A stretch of 64,000 bases of DNA from Pratylenchus scribneri (GCA_030063045.1 JAQSEB010000150.1:496001-560000); one strand, 5' to 3'. Positions 21,708 through 31,858 are shown, counted from the first letter of the stretch. Notes: generated by a model from the letters alone, not told the origin. A program made the numbers and translations.

Positions 21708-22474
21708 CTGCAATCCTCGCAGTTAAAATCCACAGCAGAATAAAATGCAGTCAAAAATAAAGTTTGATAAATACCCTGTCCCGGTTGGATTGGCCACCCA
21801 TTCCTATGCAAGGATGGTATTACTATACCGGAGCATAGTCGAATGGGCTGAACCGTTGGGTCGGTCAATTTAACCGTTGACTGCATTCGAAAGAATAAAA
21901 TAGGATGGGGGCAGGTCGGTGAAGGCGAGGTCGATGGTTGGATGTGGGTTTAGAAAAAGACCCAGAGGATTGTCCACCAGTCCGCCTTGCGATGCATTGG
22001 ATTTGATTGCCATTGCATCAAACGAAATTATAATGTGATTCCACCGGCCTGTTGGCGTACAAGGTCTCCACACCTCGCAGGCCTCCTCGCGGCCGTACGC
22101 CGGTAACTCTTCGCCTAATAACAGTGGCTGTTGTGAGCCAGGTTGAAGAGGCAAACCCCAATTGAACACAACACTTTTGGGGAGCGGAAGTGGTAAATAA
22201 ACAAGGCGAGCAAAGCGAGTACTACTAAATAATAATGGGCGAGCGGAGCGAGCCTTGCGGAAAAATTTAAGGGTCGAGCGAAGTAGGCCAAAAAGAATGA
22301 AAATTAGATTAACACTACAAATATTTTAACGCAGAATGTCATAATTTTTTTCCGAATTCTACAAATCAACTAGGGGTCCTTAAAGCGCCCCGCGCTTTCA
22401 AAAATAATTTATTACATTTCGCCCAGTCTAAACGCTAAAGCAGTCCCGAAGGGACTGGTTATATATATAAAGAT
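21708..22474 (+). other. Helitron 3' non-coding region with terminal hairpin
   Basis: About 770 bp after the RepHel stop without a supported gene. It contains repeated gcgagcgnagcgagc-like words (22205-22260), the segment ccttaaagcgccccgcgctt near 22379 (found again near 23010), and a perfect hairpin cagtcccgaagggactg at 22441-22457 followed by gttatatatataa. A hairpin just before the end is characteristic of Helitrons, but the usual CTRR was not found. Confidence 0.5.
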
Positions 22475-22956
22475 GCTTTCGACATTTGCACAAAAAAAAT
22501 TAAGGCTCTTTTTCTAGGGATTTTTTCGATTTGGGATTTGCACATCCTAGGGGCAACTTTTTAGTGCGCATCCGAGAAAAATACGCGTTTTTTGATTTGG
22601 GTCCCGGGTCGAGCAGAAACCGGTTTAAAAACCGGTTTGTCCAGGTAAAATTTTTTAACAAGGACCTAAATCAAAAATCGGCTCGGTGAAGGCACACCCC
22701 CAGAGTGTGAGCTTCATTTTGATATATGGGTCGGTGGGTCTCCGATGGCCAGGGGAGGCTGGAAAAATGGCAACGTGTGGCCAAGTCGGGTGCGCGAGTC
22801 AGAAATTCTTGAATAACTTTTTTGCGAATTGAGATAGAGGTGCGCGATAAAAAGCAAAGTGGTATAGCTCGACGAGTCGGATCAAATGGTATATTGCGCG
22901 AGTTTAAAAACCAAAACGGTTTGGAGATATAAGCTTAAACCGGTTTAAAAATTGAA
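22475..22956 (+). repeat. Dispersed repeat, copy 2
   Basis: Second copy of the 7355-7830 repeat in the same orientation, starting gctttcgacatttgcac. It abuts the Helitron 3' hairpin region. It contains agaaaccggtttaaaaacc and ends near aagcttaaaccggtttaaaa. No coding capacity. Confidence 0.75.
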
Positions 22957-23057
22957 AAATACGAGGCGAGCGAAGCGAGCCGTCTAAAACTTGAATAAAA
23001 AACCTACTGGGGTACCTTAAAGCGCCCCGCGCTTTTTCCGATACGGAAGCATGCTTT

Positions 23058-23086
23058 AAACCAGTGGGGCTCTGCCCCACTGGTTT
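23058..23086. other. Perfect 13-bp hairpin followed by T-run
   Basis: aaaccagtggggc, loop tct, gccccactggttt, then tttat. It is preceded by ccttaaagcgccccgcgctt near 23010, the same segment seen upstream of the 22441 hairpin. This suggests a second terminus of the same Helitron family. It looks like a bacterial terminator, but the context is eukaryotic. Confidence 0.55.
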
Positions 23087-24349
23087 TTATAATTAAAATT
23101 CTTTTTTTATAGACTTTGATTATATTTATATTTTTCTCAATAATTTTTTCTCTTATCTTAAGCAATATTATTGCTATAATTTTTACATTTTTAAAGAATT
23201 AATTTAAATAATTTTATTTATTTCTCCTTTCTGAATTGATTTATAATTTAACTTTTTTTTATTTATGCAATTTATTATGGAAATTATATTCTCTTATGAT
23301 AAAATAGATATAATTGAAATAAAATATTGATGTAGATATAAAAATGCAAATTAAATTTATATATTTGTTAAAATTTACATAATTTTATTTGTATGAAGTA
23401 AGAATTTCTGACGACAATGAGTCTTTTTTGACCAATATTTTCATACTTTTGTTAGATTATAATATATTAAATTTTTTTCCATTATTTTTATAAAAATATT
23501 ATATTAAAATTATCGGAATTTTTCATTTTTTTATTTAATATTGTAAATAAATAATTATAATTAAATATTTTTTAAAGTTTAATTATCTATTATTTTAAAA
23601 ATATCTGAATTAAAATTTATTATTATCATTATTTTATTGTTGAACAATTAAATTTGATAAAATAATGTAATCACTAATCAATCATTTATTTTTTAATAAA
23701 TTTTTTTGAAAAATTTTTTGATATGATATTTAAGAAAAATATTCATAATCAGCATCAAATTCTTTTATTGCGCCCAAGGGCAGACGCTGTTAAAATTGTT
23801 TTTTGAATAATTTTAACAATCTGAAAAATTATAAAATTATTATAGTGTTAAATTGATTATAAAATTTATGATCATTATATTTTTTATTCAAAAATTTTTT
23901 ATTAATTTTAATTTAAAAAAACTCTCATAATTTCCAACATATTTCCTTTATTATTATCATTTTAAAAATGGATTTCAATTTTAAATCACCATTTAATGAA
24001 TTCTTCTTGTTCCTGCTCGTTCAAAATAAGATTTTTATTTTTTTTTCAAAATATTTTATAAAGAATTATATTTTTCTTCTATTATTATTGGATTAATTTT
24101 ACATCTATATATAATATAAATTTATTTCACAAATTATTTGCATGAGAAATATGATATAAGAAGCTTCTTTTATTTCCAAAATATTAAAATTTTTATTTAA
24201 ATTTATAACTGGTTTTTATTTTTTATTTTAATTAATTTTAAAATTATTTTATTTAGTTAATATTTAAATTTATTTATTATACCTTTTTTTTATTTACTAT
24301 TTAATATTTATAATTCATTATTTTTTTAAGCAAAGTTAAAAAATTATTT

Positions 24350-24900
24350 TTATTTAGATTGAAGCAATTTAACGTTACTGAAATATTATAGGCTATTCTG
24401 CACTAATAAAATTTTTTATTCGCATAGAATTATACTCAGAAATAAGAATTTATAATTAAATTTAAATTATTTTTATTTATATATTTTTTAATTTAAATAT
24501 ATTCCTATTGTTTTTTTTAAAAATTATTTTTTAATTTAATTCGGTTAATATTGAATTTTTTATTTTTAATATTTATACAATATAAAATAGTTTTTAATAT
24601 CTTATCGGAAGCTAATTTCTCGGCTAAAAGCGCAGAAATTGCGCTATCGATACAGCCGGCGGTTATAGAATTGTTGGACATTATTAAATTTTTATGGAAT
24701 TTTTGATATCGGAGGAGGAGGGGATGGTTTATTTTTTCATTTCAATTTATTTAATATGTATTTAATTCATGTAATATAATTAATTTACTTTTTTCAAATA
24801 ATTTCTTCATACACTCTCAAATTTTTTAAATAATTCAAAAAAAAAAGAATTATATAACTCGATTAATGAGCTATTTATTTTATTTAAAGATATATAATTT
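24350..24900 (+). repeat. Direct duplication, copy A
   Basis: Starts tttatttagattgaagcaat and ends gattaatgagctatttattt. It matches 25587-25985 along its length but has about 130 extra bp after cttatcgg (24601-24608), including a GC-richer island with an open frame (about 24610-24690). Confidence 0.7.
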
Positions 24901-25586
24901 TCCAATAATCTAGTTGTTGAATTATCACGGACAGATCATTGTCATAAGGAATAATAAAAATTCATTAAATTTTTTTTTTAAAAATGATTATTATTCCATT
25001 CATTATTGTATATTTATTTATTAAAATTAAATTATTTTATTTAATCATAAGCATAAAACACTTTACTTTTTGCTTTCAATTATTTCCACATCCATATCAA
25101 TAAAACTATAAGTTTCTTTATTTATTTTACCACACTTCCAACAATTTCAAAATATTTTATCTCATTAATTCTTTTCACCCCATTTTATTAATTCACAATA
25201 TTATAAAATTCAACTTTTTAAGAACATCATTTTATACATTCATCAATTAATAAACTAAAATTAATTATTGATTAGAAATTTAATCAATCATTTAATCATT
25301 TTCATTTATAAAATATTCAAATTTTCTTCATTTGGAGAACATCTACTTTCATATACATCCATGGAATGCCAATATTAAAGCAATATTGTCATTCAAAATA
25401 CTTTTTTGAAAAAAAAAAAACTAAGGAATTATTTAACAAGTTTGCCAAAGGACTGGGCTTGAATTAAGAAAAATTTAATGGAAATGTTAGAAAAATTCTA
25501 ATATGGAAGAGTTTTCTTATTGGATTAAATTATAATATCCATTTTGTAATTATTTTCTTAAATTATATTTTTATTTTTTGAAAATT

Positions 25587-25985
25587 TTATTTAGATTGAA
25601 GCAATTTAACGTTTCTGAAATATTATAAGCAATTCCGCAATAATAATATATTTTATAAGCATATAATTATACTCAGAAATATGAATTATAATTCAATTAA
25701 TTATTTATATATTTTTTAATTTAAATATATTCATATTTTTTTAATTATTTTTTTAATTTAATTCGGTTAATAATATTCAATATAATAAAGCTTTTAATAT
25801 CTTATCGGATTATTTATAAATAATCTCATTTGAATTTATTTATATAATTTTAATTCATGTAATAAAATTAATTTACTTTTTTCAAATAATTTCTACCTAC
25901 CCACTCAAATTTTTGAATTAATTCAAAAAAAAATTATATTATTCGATTAATGAGCTATTTATTTTATTTAATGATATATATAACT
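25587..25985 (+). repeat. Direct duplication, copy B
   Basis: Shorter partner of 24350-24900, with the shared blocks gattgaagcaatttaacgtt, aattatactcagaaata and gattaatgagctatttattt in the same order. It lacks the GC-richer island of copy A. Confidence 0.7.
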
Positions 25986-26800
25986 TAAAAACTGGTCGAA
26001 TTGTAGAATTTTTTAGCAAAATATTAAATATATTCGATTATTTAGAGAATATAATAATTTTTCAAATTATCTTAATGTGTTCAAAATTAATTTTAAGCTT
26101 TCTATTTTTAATTAAATTTTATTTTTGTTTTTAAATTTCATTTAATAAATAAAATTTTATTTTCTATAAAAATAAATTTAAAAAATATTTATTTTGAAAA
26201 GGCGACTTTTAATTAAATGAATTTCGATAATTGGAAGCAACTTATCTTTTAAATTAAGGATATTTGTTTCATTTATCTCTTTTTATTTGATTTTAAGAAA
26301 TGAATTTCTTTTCAATACAGTTATTAAATGTTATTTTTTTAATCTCTAAAATTCATTTTAGAAATTTATTGATTATTTACAGACGTAATTTACTTTTATT
26401 TTATTTAAATAATTAATAATAGAAATTAATAATTTTAAATCTTTCATTTTTTAATATAATTTTTATGTAATTCAACTAAAAATTTGTTGTAAGATGAATT
26501 TCATTAATAAAATATAATTGATTTTAGAAATTCAAAATTTTTAGTATGCTCTTTAATTTTTCGAAATGTTTTTTTAAATAAATATGAAATTTATGTAAAT
26601 AAAAAATTTTCATTAACTATATTTATTAAACATCATCTAAAATTTTAATTATGAATTAAATTAATTTTTATCTTTTTTTTGTATAATTATTATAAATCGA
26701 AATTTGCTAGGATCGTTGATTTTTAAAAGTTATATTCATTTATTAATATTTTTTAAATAATCAATTTTTTATTCATACTTAATATTTTTTTAAATTTTTT

Positions 26801-26806
26801 CAATTC
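26801..26806 (+). repeat. Target-site duplication, left
   Basis: caattc directly before the left inverted terminus, identical and in direct orientation to 52691-52696. Six bases is the expected length for Polinton integrase. Confidence 0.88.
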
Positions 26807-26853
26807 ACTACATATCCCAATGACTTTTAAATAATTTTCATACGGTAGCACCC
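26807..26853 (+). repeat. Polinton left terminal inverted repeat
   Basis: 47 bp starting actacatatcccaatgactt and ending catacggtagcaccc. It matches the reverse complement of 52644-52690 at 43 of 47 positions, the outer 23 bp perfectly. Similarity stops inward of this block. Confidence 0.92.
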
Positions 26854-27238
26854 AAGCGGAAGGGTAAGGGGTAGGTATTTAAAATTAATTTTGGCGCTTG
26901 GATATAATGTCACTTTTGGATAAAAAGTCATATAAAATTGGAACGCTTCCAAAAATAAATGGAGCAATATATAACCCTTGCGTATGAATATAGTGGCCTG
27001 TCCATCTGTTTTAAGGATAAATTATCACGACTTGGAACAATTCCAAAAATGAATGATAGAATGTACGGGACAGACAATGTGAGTTGGATACAAAGTCTTG
27101 GCATTCTGTTTTCCCGTAATTTAATTAATTTGAAAAATTAAATGTTTGGAAAAATAATTTGTTTGGTAAAATCAATTTATTCCTTTAAATTTGACGTTCC
27201 TTTGAATGTTCTTCAACCAATATTTAACAACCGGAACA
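26854..27238 (+). other. Left subterminal region of the Polinton
   Basis: No supported gene. Two similar words, ttggaacgcttccaaaaata (about 26938) and ttggaacaattccaaaaatg (about 27031), are about 93 bp apart and each begins with a small palindrome. They may be binding sites or a degenerate repeat. A 60-codon ORF across the second one has no recognisable feature. Confidence 0.5.
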
Positions 27239-27701
27239 ATGAGAATTCGTTATTATCATCCAGGCCATATGCCAAATGCAATTCGTCAAAGTAAATTTCT
27301 TTTCAAAAAATGGCACTTTATTTAAATTTTAGTGATGAACATTCACGAATATTGTATGCTCCACAAATATTATTTCAAGAAGGATGAGTCCGAGCCGTAC
27401 ATTCTTTGCATATACCGCTTTCAAGGAATTCCCGCAAACAATAATCGAAACCATTTGGTGGGCCATGTTGTTGAGGAACAATGGATGAGCAAAGATTGCA
27501 CTTCATCGGAGATGCTTCAAGGTTTTGGAATTCTTTTTATCACAACAAAAATTTTTATCATTAGAAGCAGGTCTGATTGACTCGGAATTTTCCAATGTGG
27601 TCTTCATTTGGTTCAAGGATTATTTGCCGCATGTCCCCTGGCGCCGCGTAAATGTGAACCTTCTTGATGAACAATCGGATGAAGAAATAACAATTGAATG
27701 A
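27239..27701 (+). CDS. Uncharacterised 125-residue Polinton cargo protein
   Basis: Three exons (27239-27290, 27333-27521, 27565-27701; 378 nt) with GT-AG introns of 42 and 43 nt; the frame is continuous only after splicing. The start codon is completed in a Tyr/His/Arg-rich N terminus and the end is acidic (DEQSDEEITIE). The middle has a few His and Cys residues, and FIWFKDYLPHVPWRRV is a hydrophobic-aromatic stretch. I recognise no domain. It is the leftmost gene of the element, oriented inward, followed on the opposite strand by the F-box/RING gene. Confidence 0.6.
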
Positions 27702-27865
27702 ATTGGATAATTCACTTTGCATGCAATTATTCACAATATCAATTACTTTTGAATAAAAACTGGAGAAAGAACATAGTCGCCTAGGGGTTTCGTCCTTGAT
27801 TTAAGCATTTAGGTAAGGGTTCAATTCTTTTTCGGATAAATTAATTTTTTTCTTCAACAATTTTA

Positions 27866-28822
27866 TCAATGTTGGTCCCATAGGGGTGAACAAACTGTAC
27901 AAAGATTAAAATCATTATAACAATCTTCATGCATAGTGTGAATTCCCCAAAAACATTTTCTGAATGCATTTGGACCTTTGCCTTTCCAATTTGAATTTGT
28001 AGAACGTGTTGGGTGATAATGAGCATTTCGTTGGCAATTCCAAAATTGGCAAGGTCTATAGCCCGAATTCATGCATAGAACACATAAAATGTCTTCTTCT
28101 TCTTCCGGATTTTCCCAATACCAATTCAAATCGCAAAGCAGAGAATAACGATGTCTCGTTCTGCTAAATTCTTGATCAAATCGGCCATTCCTCAATTCTC
28201 TCAATTTTTGACCGATTTCCATCACTTTTTGTCGTCGCCTTTGTCTATAATCAAGCCAATATTTTCGAATCCAAGAGCCAAGCGAATAGGAAGATAAAAT
28301 TGCTTGTGATCGACCCTCTTCCATTACGCCATCCTCATCTACTATTTTTAGGTGATATGGTATAAAGCTGGCAATTTCTGCTAACAATTCGACCGGTAAT
28401 TTGCGAACGATAATTGCATTTTCAATTCTCAAATTTAACAAACTTTATTCAATTCAAAAAATTGCACAATATGCATCTCACTTTTCTTGATTCTTCTTTT
28501 CTCGTCGCATTTTGATCTCATATTCCGAAAAATCCGGATAATTTGCATCACTGAATTTGAAGAGCAACTCAGCCATATCCATATTCATAAGCACACATTT
28601 TCGGCAAAACGATTGCTTGAAAATGAGCCGATCATTGTCCTGAGTTAACTTTGAACGAAAAATTTCAAAACGTTCATTGCCCATCTTGTAATTCTCGTCG
28701 CGGCACTCTTCACAGAAATGCAAACTCGCTGGCCACTTAGGTCGAGCTAATGGAAATTTATAATCCGATTGATGAAAGAATTAAATAAAACCTATTTTCC
28801 AAAATGTTTTCTCCCGATTCAT
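27866..28822 (-). CDS. F-box plus RING-H2-like protein with N-terminal zinc site
   Basis: Three exons on the minus strand: 28822-28792, 28746-28482 and 28442-27866, joined by introns of 45 and 39 nt (the second with a strong GTGAGA donor). The N-terminal part has FCEECRDENY and FCRKCVLMN, a paired CxxC zinc site. The third exon opens with RKLPVELLAEIASFIP, a typical F-box. The last about 75 residues have CVLC, CQFWNC, HTMHEDC and CTVC, spaced like a RING-H2 finger with an insert. F-box proteins recruit substrates to Skp1-Cullin ligases and RING fingers bind E2 enzymes; having both in one chain is unusual. Inferred role: redirecting host ubiquitination. The annotation depends on the splices; the F-box/RING exon itself has no ATG near its start. 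Confidence 0.65.
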
Positions 28823-29061
28823 GACATTTGAGAGTCGAGATCGCTCAAATTTGTTGACCAATTCGTCGACTTCACCATTGCTTTCACCTTCGGTTTTGGA
28901 CATTTCGGTTTCTTCTCCATCGGTTTGGGTTGCAACTGCTGAGTTTTGCATTCACATTTGAATTTTGGTTTAATAAATCTACCACGAGAGCTTTTAGCAT
29001 TTTTGGGTTTAATTTCATTATCGGCACTTCGTTTCACACCTTGTTCTTTTTTTGTAGCCAT
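28819..29061 (-). CDS. Small basic protein, 80 residues
   Basis: Single ORF rich in Lys and Pro (RGRFIKPKFKCECK, KPKCPKPKVKAM), likely nucleic-acid binding or a nuclear signal. Its stop overlaps the ATG of the F-box/RING gene as ATGA (28822-28819), so the two may sit on one transcript, or this ORF may be an upstream or alternative 5' exon of that gene. It faces the PAZ gene across a 263-bp shared upstream region. No known family recognised. Confidence 0.5.
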   Translation of the reverse strand: MATKKEQGVKRSADNEIKPKNAKSSRGRFIKPKFKCECKTQQLQPKPMEKKPKCPKPKVKAMVKSTNWSTNLSDLDSQMS

Positions 29062-29324
29062 TATTGAATCAAGAGCACAAATTGGACAATTATTTGGAAT
29101 TTTGTCAAATTACGAAATTTTTATTTTCAAAATGAATGAATGAAAAAGGATGAGAATTGACATGAAAGAGGATGAGGACGCTTGACTCATCCACTCGATC
29201 GATATTACGCAATACCCCGCCCATTCCCCTCCCTCATTTCCCTCGCTGACCCTTATTTTCTTTCTCTGACCTACATTTTCTCTTTTGACCCACATTTTCC
29301 CTTTTTGACCCACATTCTTTAGAA
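29062..29324. promoter_or_regulatory. Divergent upstream region between the basic protein and PAZ genes
   Basis: 263 bp between two diverging genes. It contains pyrimidine-rich tandem words (tttgacccacatttt, three copies at about 29262-29318) and ends in attctttag just before the PAZ ATG, a likely trans-splice acceptor. The ORF on the opposite strand here results from the repeat. Confidence 0.45.
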
Positions 29325-29873
29325 ATGACCTCCAAAACTCCTCTCTTAAAAGTTTTATCAAAATTGTTGGACTGCAACGAATCAGCCCTTCAAGAGAGAC
29401 TCAACCATCCTCTAAATATTCAAAAGGTTAATGACTTCCTGCAGGGCAAGGAATTGCAGACATGTTATATGGATAACCTTGGAGAATATAGGGAAATTAA
29501 TGGATCAAGGTGCAGAATTGGGACAAAATCCTCTCGTGAACAACATGCATATGAGGGATATTTGGGCATCACTGTTGAAGTGAATTGAAAAATAATTATT
29601 TTATTTTAATATATTTTTCAGCACCATTTTTATATCCGACGTCGTATCCGTCTTCAATATCCCAGAATGCGTTGTCTAATGGAAATGACCCAAAGCGGTC
29701 ACAACAAATATTATCCCCTCGGTTTGACCAATTCATTTGAAATAAATTATTTTCCATATTTAGAATTAATTATGCTCGTCAATAAAAAGGAAGAAGTGAA
29801 AGAATTCGATGATAATAAAGAAAACCATTTTTTCCCTTGGACTCATTTAACAATTAAAACACCAGTTCATTAA
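29325..29873 (+). CDS. Stand-alone PAZ-domain (Argonaute-like) protein
   Basis: Two exons, 29325-29579 and 29622-29873, give 168 residues. The first about 45 residues resemble the linker before PAZ in Argonautes, ending in FLQGKEL. The rest follows the PAZ pattern: CYMDNLGEYREI as the early strands, then GITVE at the end of exon 1, HHF at the start of exon 2, RIRLQYPRMRCL, and KYYPLGL. These correspond to the family's V-x-x-x-F ... L-x-YP-x-L-P-C-L ... Y-x-P-x-E motifs that line the pocket for a small-RNA 3' end. No PIWI, MID or Dicer domain is present in the gene or elsewhere in the element. It sits directly upstream of the packaging ATPase, 21 bp apart, so it is likely co-expressed with the core. 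The fold assignment is by eye. If right, the protein could bind host small RNAs without slicing; this role is inference. Confidence 0.72.
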
Positions 29874-29894
29874 GATTTTTTCTATTTTTTTAAT

Positions 29895-30584
29895 ATGGAA
29901 TATTCTAAATTTGATGCCAACGAAATAAAATTTCCAATTCCATCTGGAATAATTGTGAGTGGTCCATCATCTTCAGGTAAAACCGAACTTGTGCTCAGAC
30001 TACTCGAAAATGCTGAAAATATGTTCGAGCCAAAACCAAAAGCCATTCTCTGGGCCTATGGTGAATTCACGGAAAAAATTGGTCAATTACAGAGGAAAGG
30101 GTATCATGTCTATCAAGGGGTGCCTTCAGAAGAAACTGTTGCCAATATGCCCAAACCATTTATTTTTGTTTTGGATGATTTAATTCAAGATATAGACCCG
30201 AAACGATTAGCAAATATTTTCACCAGGAATAGTCATCATCAAAATTTCACTCCTATTTTCATAACTCAAAGCCTCTTTGACAAGGCGATGCGGGTGCCTA
30301 GGGCAAATTCTCATTTCATTTTCCTATTACGTTGTCCTAATGATCAGCAGAGTTTGAGGAGCCTAGCCAGTCAATTATTTCCAAGGGAGAACGAATATTT
30401 CTACAGTGCATATAAACAAGCCTGTGAACGAAAATTTGGCTACATATTAATTTCCCTTCACCCCTCAATTAGCAACAAATTGAGATTAAGGTAGACAAAT
30501 TGAATTGAATTTAATTTAGAAAGTTTTAGAACCAATATATTCCCTGGTGAGGAACAAATTGTTTATTTACCAAAAAATGGTTAA
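29895..30584 (+). CDS. Polinton packaging ATPase (A32/FtsK-HerA type)
   Basis: Exon 1 29895-30490 and exon 2 30524-30584 encode 218 residues. Walker A is GPSSSGKT in GIIVSGPSSSGKTELVLRLL (residues 18-37) and Walker B is FIFVLDDL (about 90-97). IFITQSLFDKAMRVPRANSH matches the sensor region of viral genome-packaging ATPases of the double jelly-roll lineage. Exon 2 supplies NIFPGEEQIVYLPK, a C-terminal stretch usual in Polinton ATPases. Expected role: pumping DNA into capsids. Its stop overlaps the next start (30577). Confidence 0.92.
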
Positions 30585-30957
30585 AAAGGAACGACAACCT
30601 ATTGGAAAATTACCACTTAAGCATTATGGATTTTTGAAAAGAATGGCTCGAACAAAATCGGATAGGAAACGACAAAAATTAATAAAATCGGCAACCAAAG
30701 ATCAATTATTGGCATTGATTGAAATATCCACAAATTTATTGTCCGATTTCAGACTAACAAATAGGCAAAAGCGGAAACTTCTACCGTATGCCCCACTGGT
30801 GAGGAAATTTTCCCGCATTCGGAGTGAAGGTTCAGCAAGAAAATTTCTTGAACAAAGGGGGAGTGGTCTTCCCTTCGCTGCTCTTTTGACTCCAGTATTA
30901 ATTGAAGCGGCATCTCATTTAATTTCAAAAATTACTAGAAATGGCAGCAGCACTTAA
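30577..30957 (+). CDS. Conserved small basic Polinton protein
   Basis: 126 residues from the ATG inside the ATPase stop region. Lys/Arg-rich N terminus, then LLALIEISTNLLSDFRLTNR, KRKLLPYAPLVRKF and a C-terminal Gly-Leu-Pro-Phe with a hydrophobic helix (FAALLTPVLIEAASHLI). A protein of this build occurs in many Polintons next to the structural genes; I take it as a DNA-binding or core-type virion protein, function not established. Overlaps the following ORF by 17 bp. Confidence 0.7.
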   Translation: MVKKERQPIGKLPLKHYGFLKRMARTKSDRKRQKLIKSATKDQLLALIEISTNLLSDFRLTNRQKRKLLPYAPLVRKFSRIRSEGSARKFLEQRGSGLPFAALLTPVLIEAASHLISKITRNGSST

Positions 30958-31858
30958 ATATATTCTGGTACCAGAACCAAATTTTAAATCCCTTTTGACT
31001 GAAACAACAAAAACAACAATGCCTCAAACCGGGAAAGGAATAAGCGATGACTTGGAAGAAAAGACCCTATTTGAATTTGTCAAAAAGAAACTTAGCCAAG
31101 CGAAAAAAGGAAAGAAGAAGAATGCAAGCACAAAGAACGTATTATTTAATCAGAGACTCAGAAGTTATCTCAAAGCCCGTAAGGCCTTGCTTAATCGCCC
31201 TATGAAAGTCCAACTTGATTCTATTGGGAAAGAATTAATTTCTAAAGGAGGAGAAAAAGCAATATTGGATGAAAATGGAGAATTGGAACCTATTCAGAGA
31301 CAACCTTCAGTGAGAACGCCAAGAGAATCGGTTGATGTTTATAGAACAGCCGGCTCCACTGCTGATTGGTCGGGTGCAGATGATACAGTATTTGACCACA
31401 CCCCTACAACAACTCAACAATTAGAAACACCAATTATAAAAACTAGAAGGCAACAGAGATTAGAGAAATCAGAAGGAGAGAAAAAAGAAAAGCAGCAGAG
31501 ACTAAACGCATTGTCAAAATTAATAGCAAGTAACCCTTCGAAATTTGGTGTCCTTAGAGATGAAGAGGGCAAATATGCTATAATGAACCCTCAAACTAAA
31601 AGACCAGTCTTTAATTCTTCTATTGTGGTTGCCCTTAATCGTTTGATTAATCCCACCCCCGATTTGGCCTCTCCTCCTGGAATGATTTATTTGAGGAGAA
31701 AAATATTGGAAGACCCGGAAGCTAGTCAATTAATTCACCAAAGCTCTAAACAATCAGGAAAAGGATGGTTAAGACAAAGAAAGCACAAAAAGGTACGCGG
31801 AAAGAAACACAGATTTCAACCAATGAGGTGGAAGAAAATACAAAAACGAAGAAAATAA
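30941..31858 (+). CDS. Conserved Polinton protein starting with a VPEP motif
   Basis: 305 residues. The opening LKYILVPEPNFKSLL resembles the start of an uncharacterised protein family common in Polintons. A basic middle (KKLSQAKKGKKKN), a low-complexity Thr/Arg-rich linker and a C-terminal domain with RPVFNSSIVVALNRLI and PPGMIYLRRKIL follow, then a strongly basic tail. Likely a structural or DNA-associated protein. The last 94 bp overlap the integrase start in another frame. Confidence 0.65.
   Translation: MAAALKYILVPEPNFKSLLTETTKTTMPQTGKGISDDLEEKTLFEFVKKKLSQAKKGKKKNASTKNVLFNQRLRSYLKARKALLNRPMKVQLDSIGKELISKGGEKAILDENGELEPIQRQPSVRTPRESVDVYRTAGSTADWSGADDTVFDHTPTTTQQLETPIIKTRRQQRLEKSEGEKKEKQQRLNALSKLIASNPSKFGVLRDEEGKYAIMNPQTKRPVFNSSIVVALNRLINPTPDLASPPGMIYLRRKILEDPEASQLIHQSSKQSGKGWLRQRKHKKVRGKKHRFQPMRWKKIQKRRK

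Larger units (their letters stand above)
13500..22474 (+). mobile_element. Autonomous Helitron (ends approximate)
   Basis: Holds an ORF pair encoding AT-hooks plus an Ulp1-type protease and a Rep-helicase, the hallmark of rolling-circle Helitron transposons. Minisatellites and a GC-richer non-coding segment precede the ORFs. Non-coding DNA after them ends in a hairpin (22441-22457). Both long ORFs are open, so the copy may be recent. I could not find a canonical 5' TC or 3' CTRR end, so the borders are estimates. The upstream POLD1 and RBMX2-like pieces could belong to the same element as captured DNA, but this is unproven. Confidence 0.85.
23090..26800. other. AT-rich DNA without genes, with a local duplication
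   Basis: Strongly AT-rich. The one recognisable structure is a direct duplication: about 24350-24900 and 25587-25985. No RNA gene or coding exon can be supported, apart from one exon-like island inside the first copy (about 24610-24690). Confidence 0.65.

Noticed and set aside
21870..22169. 99-codon minus-strand ORF after RepHel
   Set aside because: No domain, no splice or start context, and it lies in the Helitron 3' non-coding segment.
23058..23086. Rho-independent bacterial terminator
   Set aside because: Perfect hairpin plus T-run, but all surrounding genes are intron-containing eukaryotic or transposon genes; a Helitron terminus explains it better.
29110..29361. 83-codon minus-strand ORF
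   Set aside because: It reads through the tandem tttgacccacatttt repeat and the PAZ gene start on the other strand.
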